From Bacteroidales bacterium UBA1733 (lineage in GTDB: Bacteria > Bacteroidota > Bacteroidia > Bacteroidales > UBA3663), in assembly GCA_002315795.1 (NCBI GenBank), contig DCIF01000039.1:315-14637 (forward strand): a stretch of 14,323 bases of DNA, given 5' to 3'. A model generated the notes under the pieces. It was not told where the DNA came from. It made no database searches and was given only the letters and a program-made list of their open reading frames with translations. Both the position numbers and the translations under genes were made by a program. Of this stretch, positions 13,577 through 14,323 are shown piece after piece. The number at the start of each line of letters is the position of its first letter. Position 1 is the first letter of the stretch.

Positions 13577-14323
13577 ATGAAAACCATCTTCAGGTCCATA
13601 ATTCTACTCATCCTGAGTCTCGTTAGCGTGTTGCCCTTACATGCTAAGGAGTTATTGACGTCTGAACAAACCGATGTCCCATCAGAAAAATCGGCACTTT
13701 TCCCTAATTTTAGCGAGATATTTGAACAGCTGCGACAGAATCGTGTGCTGTATAATGCGATCAACGACAGTCTTTTCTCAATTGAGGAGGAAGATGATTG
13801 GATGGATCTGGTGATCAGACGTTCGGAAACCAATCTGCGTAATTATCATCGGAATCAGCAGCTCCTCGATTCGGTTTACTACTATTTCTTGGTGCCACAG
13901 AAAGGTGTCGATCCAACACGTGGTAATCTGCAGTTCCATGAGGGAATACCGGCCGTAGCCTTTGACTCTTTGTGGGAAGCGCTGAACTGGCACTATGGTT
14001 TCATGGATCCTTTTATCGGGGAGATTCTGATTGGCAAGATCCTGATTCCACACATGGAGCAGCGTGACTGCACGGACGCCGCGTATCATGAGCTGATGGC
14101 GCATCTTTATCTGAACTACGGTGACTGTCTGTATCAGATGCATTGCATGGGAGATACACTGGCGTTAAAGGAAGCTTATAATTGCTTGAGAAAGAGTATT
14201 AAATATGCTTCGCTCTGTCCGGAAGAATCGCGAGGAAGAATCACCGGACTATATGCTTTGTGTCACATGCTGGCGCGTCCGCAGTTAGATTATCTCAGTG
14301 GAATGACTGAAGAAGAAGCAGAG
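13577..14323 (+). CDS. Exported helical, TPR-like protein of unknown function, 3' end beyond the window
   Basis: The frame from ATG 13577 stays open for 249 codons to the window edge, so the gene is cut at its 3' end. It begins with a signal peptide or signal anchor (MKTIFRSIILLILSLVSVLPLHA-KE). The visible part is mostly helical, rich in Leu, Tyr, Glu and Asp, with a segment that looks like degenerate TPR helices (LMAHLYLNYGDCLYQMHCMG ... LKEAYNCLRKSIKYASLC, about residues 174-214). In Bacteroidetes such exported TPR-like N-terminal regions often precede a membrane helix and a histidine kinase or a DNA-binding domain, so this could be the sensor half of a regulator; nothing visible here proves that. 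Its codon use resembles the neighbours. The family is not identified. Confidence 0.7.
   Translation, partial: MKTIFRSIILLILSLVSVLPLHAKELLTSEQTDVPSEKSALFPNFSEIFEQLRQNRVLYNAINDSLFSIEEEDDWMDLVIRRSETNLRNYHRNQQLLDSVYYYFLVPQKGVDPTRGNLQFHEGIPAVAFDSLWEALNWHYGFMDPFIGEILIGKILIPHMEQRDCTDAAYHELMAHLYLNYGDCLYQMHCMGDTLALKEAYNCLRKSIKYASLCPEESRGRITGLYALCHMLARPQLDYLSGMTEEEAE

Noticed and set aside
1..14323. Mobile elements, prophage, tRNA/rRNA genes, toxin-antitoxin or defence genes
   Set aside because: None recognised on either strand; all long frames are accounted for by the genes listed.

Overview
The window looks like ordinary chromosome from a Bacteroidales bacterium, most likely Prevotellaceae (Prevotella/Segatella-like). 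Evidence seen in the sequence: starts are preceded by A/T-rich leaders without a Shine-Dalgarno, several are preceded by the Bacteroidetes sigma-ABfr type -7 box (TAnnTTTG, mostly TATCTTTG or TATATTTG), and the proteins (Oar-like TonB-dependent receptor, DUF1460 amidase-like protein, MtaB) are of Bacteroidetes type. The genus is inference. There is no insertion sequence, prophage, CRISPR array, tRNA or rRNA gene that I can see.

Layout: (1) 1-369 holds the terminator of an upstream gene outside the window, an inverted repeat, a -7 box and a roughly 150-nt leader with a hairpin. (2) 370-3588 is one large outer-membrane TonB-dependent receptor, apparently monocistronic. (3) 3589-3833 is a tail-to-tail gap packed with hairpins. 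(4) 3834-4886 (-) encodes a short fucose/arabinose-isomerase-like protein. It is divergent from (5) 5037-8638 (+), a likely three-gene operon of a nitroreductase, a secreted type-B carboxylesterase and an unrecognised secreted protein with a BamE/SmpA-like C-terminus. (6) A bidirectional terminator separates this from (7) 8713-10531 (-), a two-gene operon with an inositol-monophosphatase-family gene followed 4 nt later by trpS. (8) Divergently, 10663-13413 (+) holds a Nudix hydrolase, the tRNA t6A methylthiotransferase mtaB and a DUF1460 envelope hydrolase. (9) 13577 to the window end is a 5' fragment of a secreted, helical, probably TPR-like protein of unknown function.

Functionally this is envelope/nutrient uptake (receptor, esterase, DUF1460, secreted unknowns) mixed with housekeeping translation genes (trpS, mtaB). 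Nothing ties all the loci into one system. I do not see a convincing undescribed multi-gene system. The most distinctive signals are small: a 95-nt G-free stretch containing eight tandem heptamers that forms the end of the Nudix gene and the leader of mtaB (which then starts at TTG); the array of hairpins at 3619-3820; the structured leader of the receptor gene; and two proteins with uncommon architecture (the short isomerase-like protein and the BamE-tailed secreted protein).
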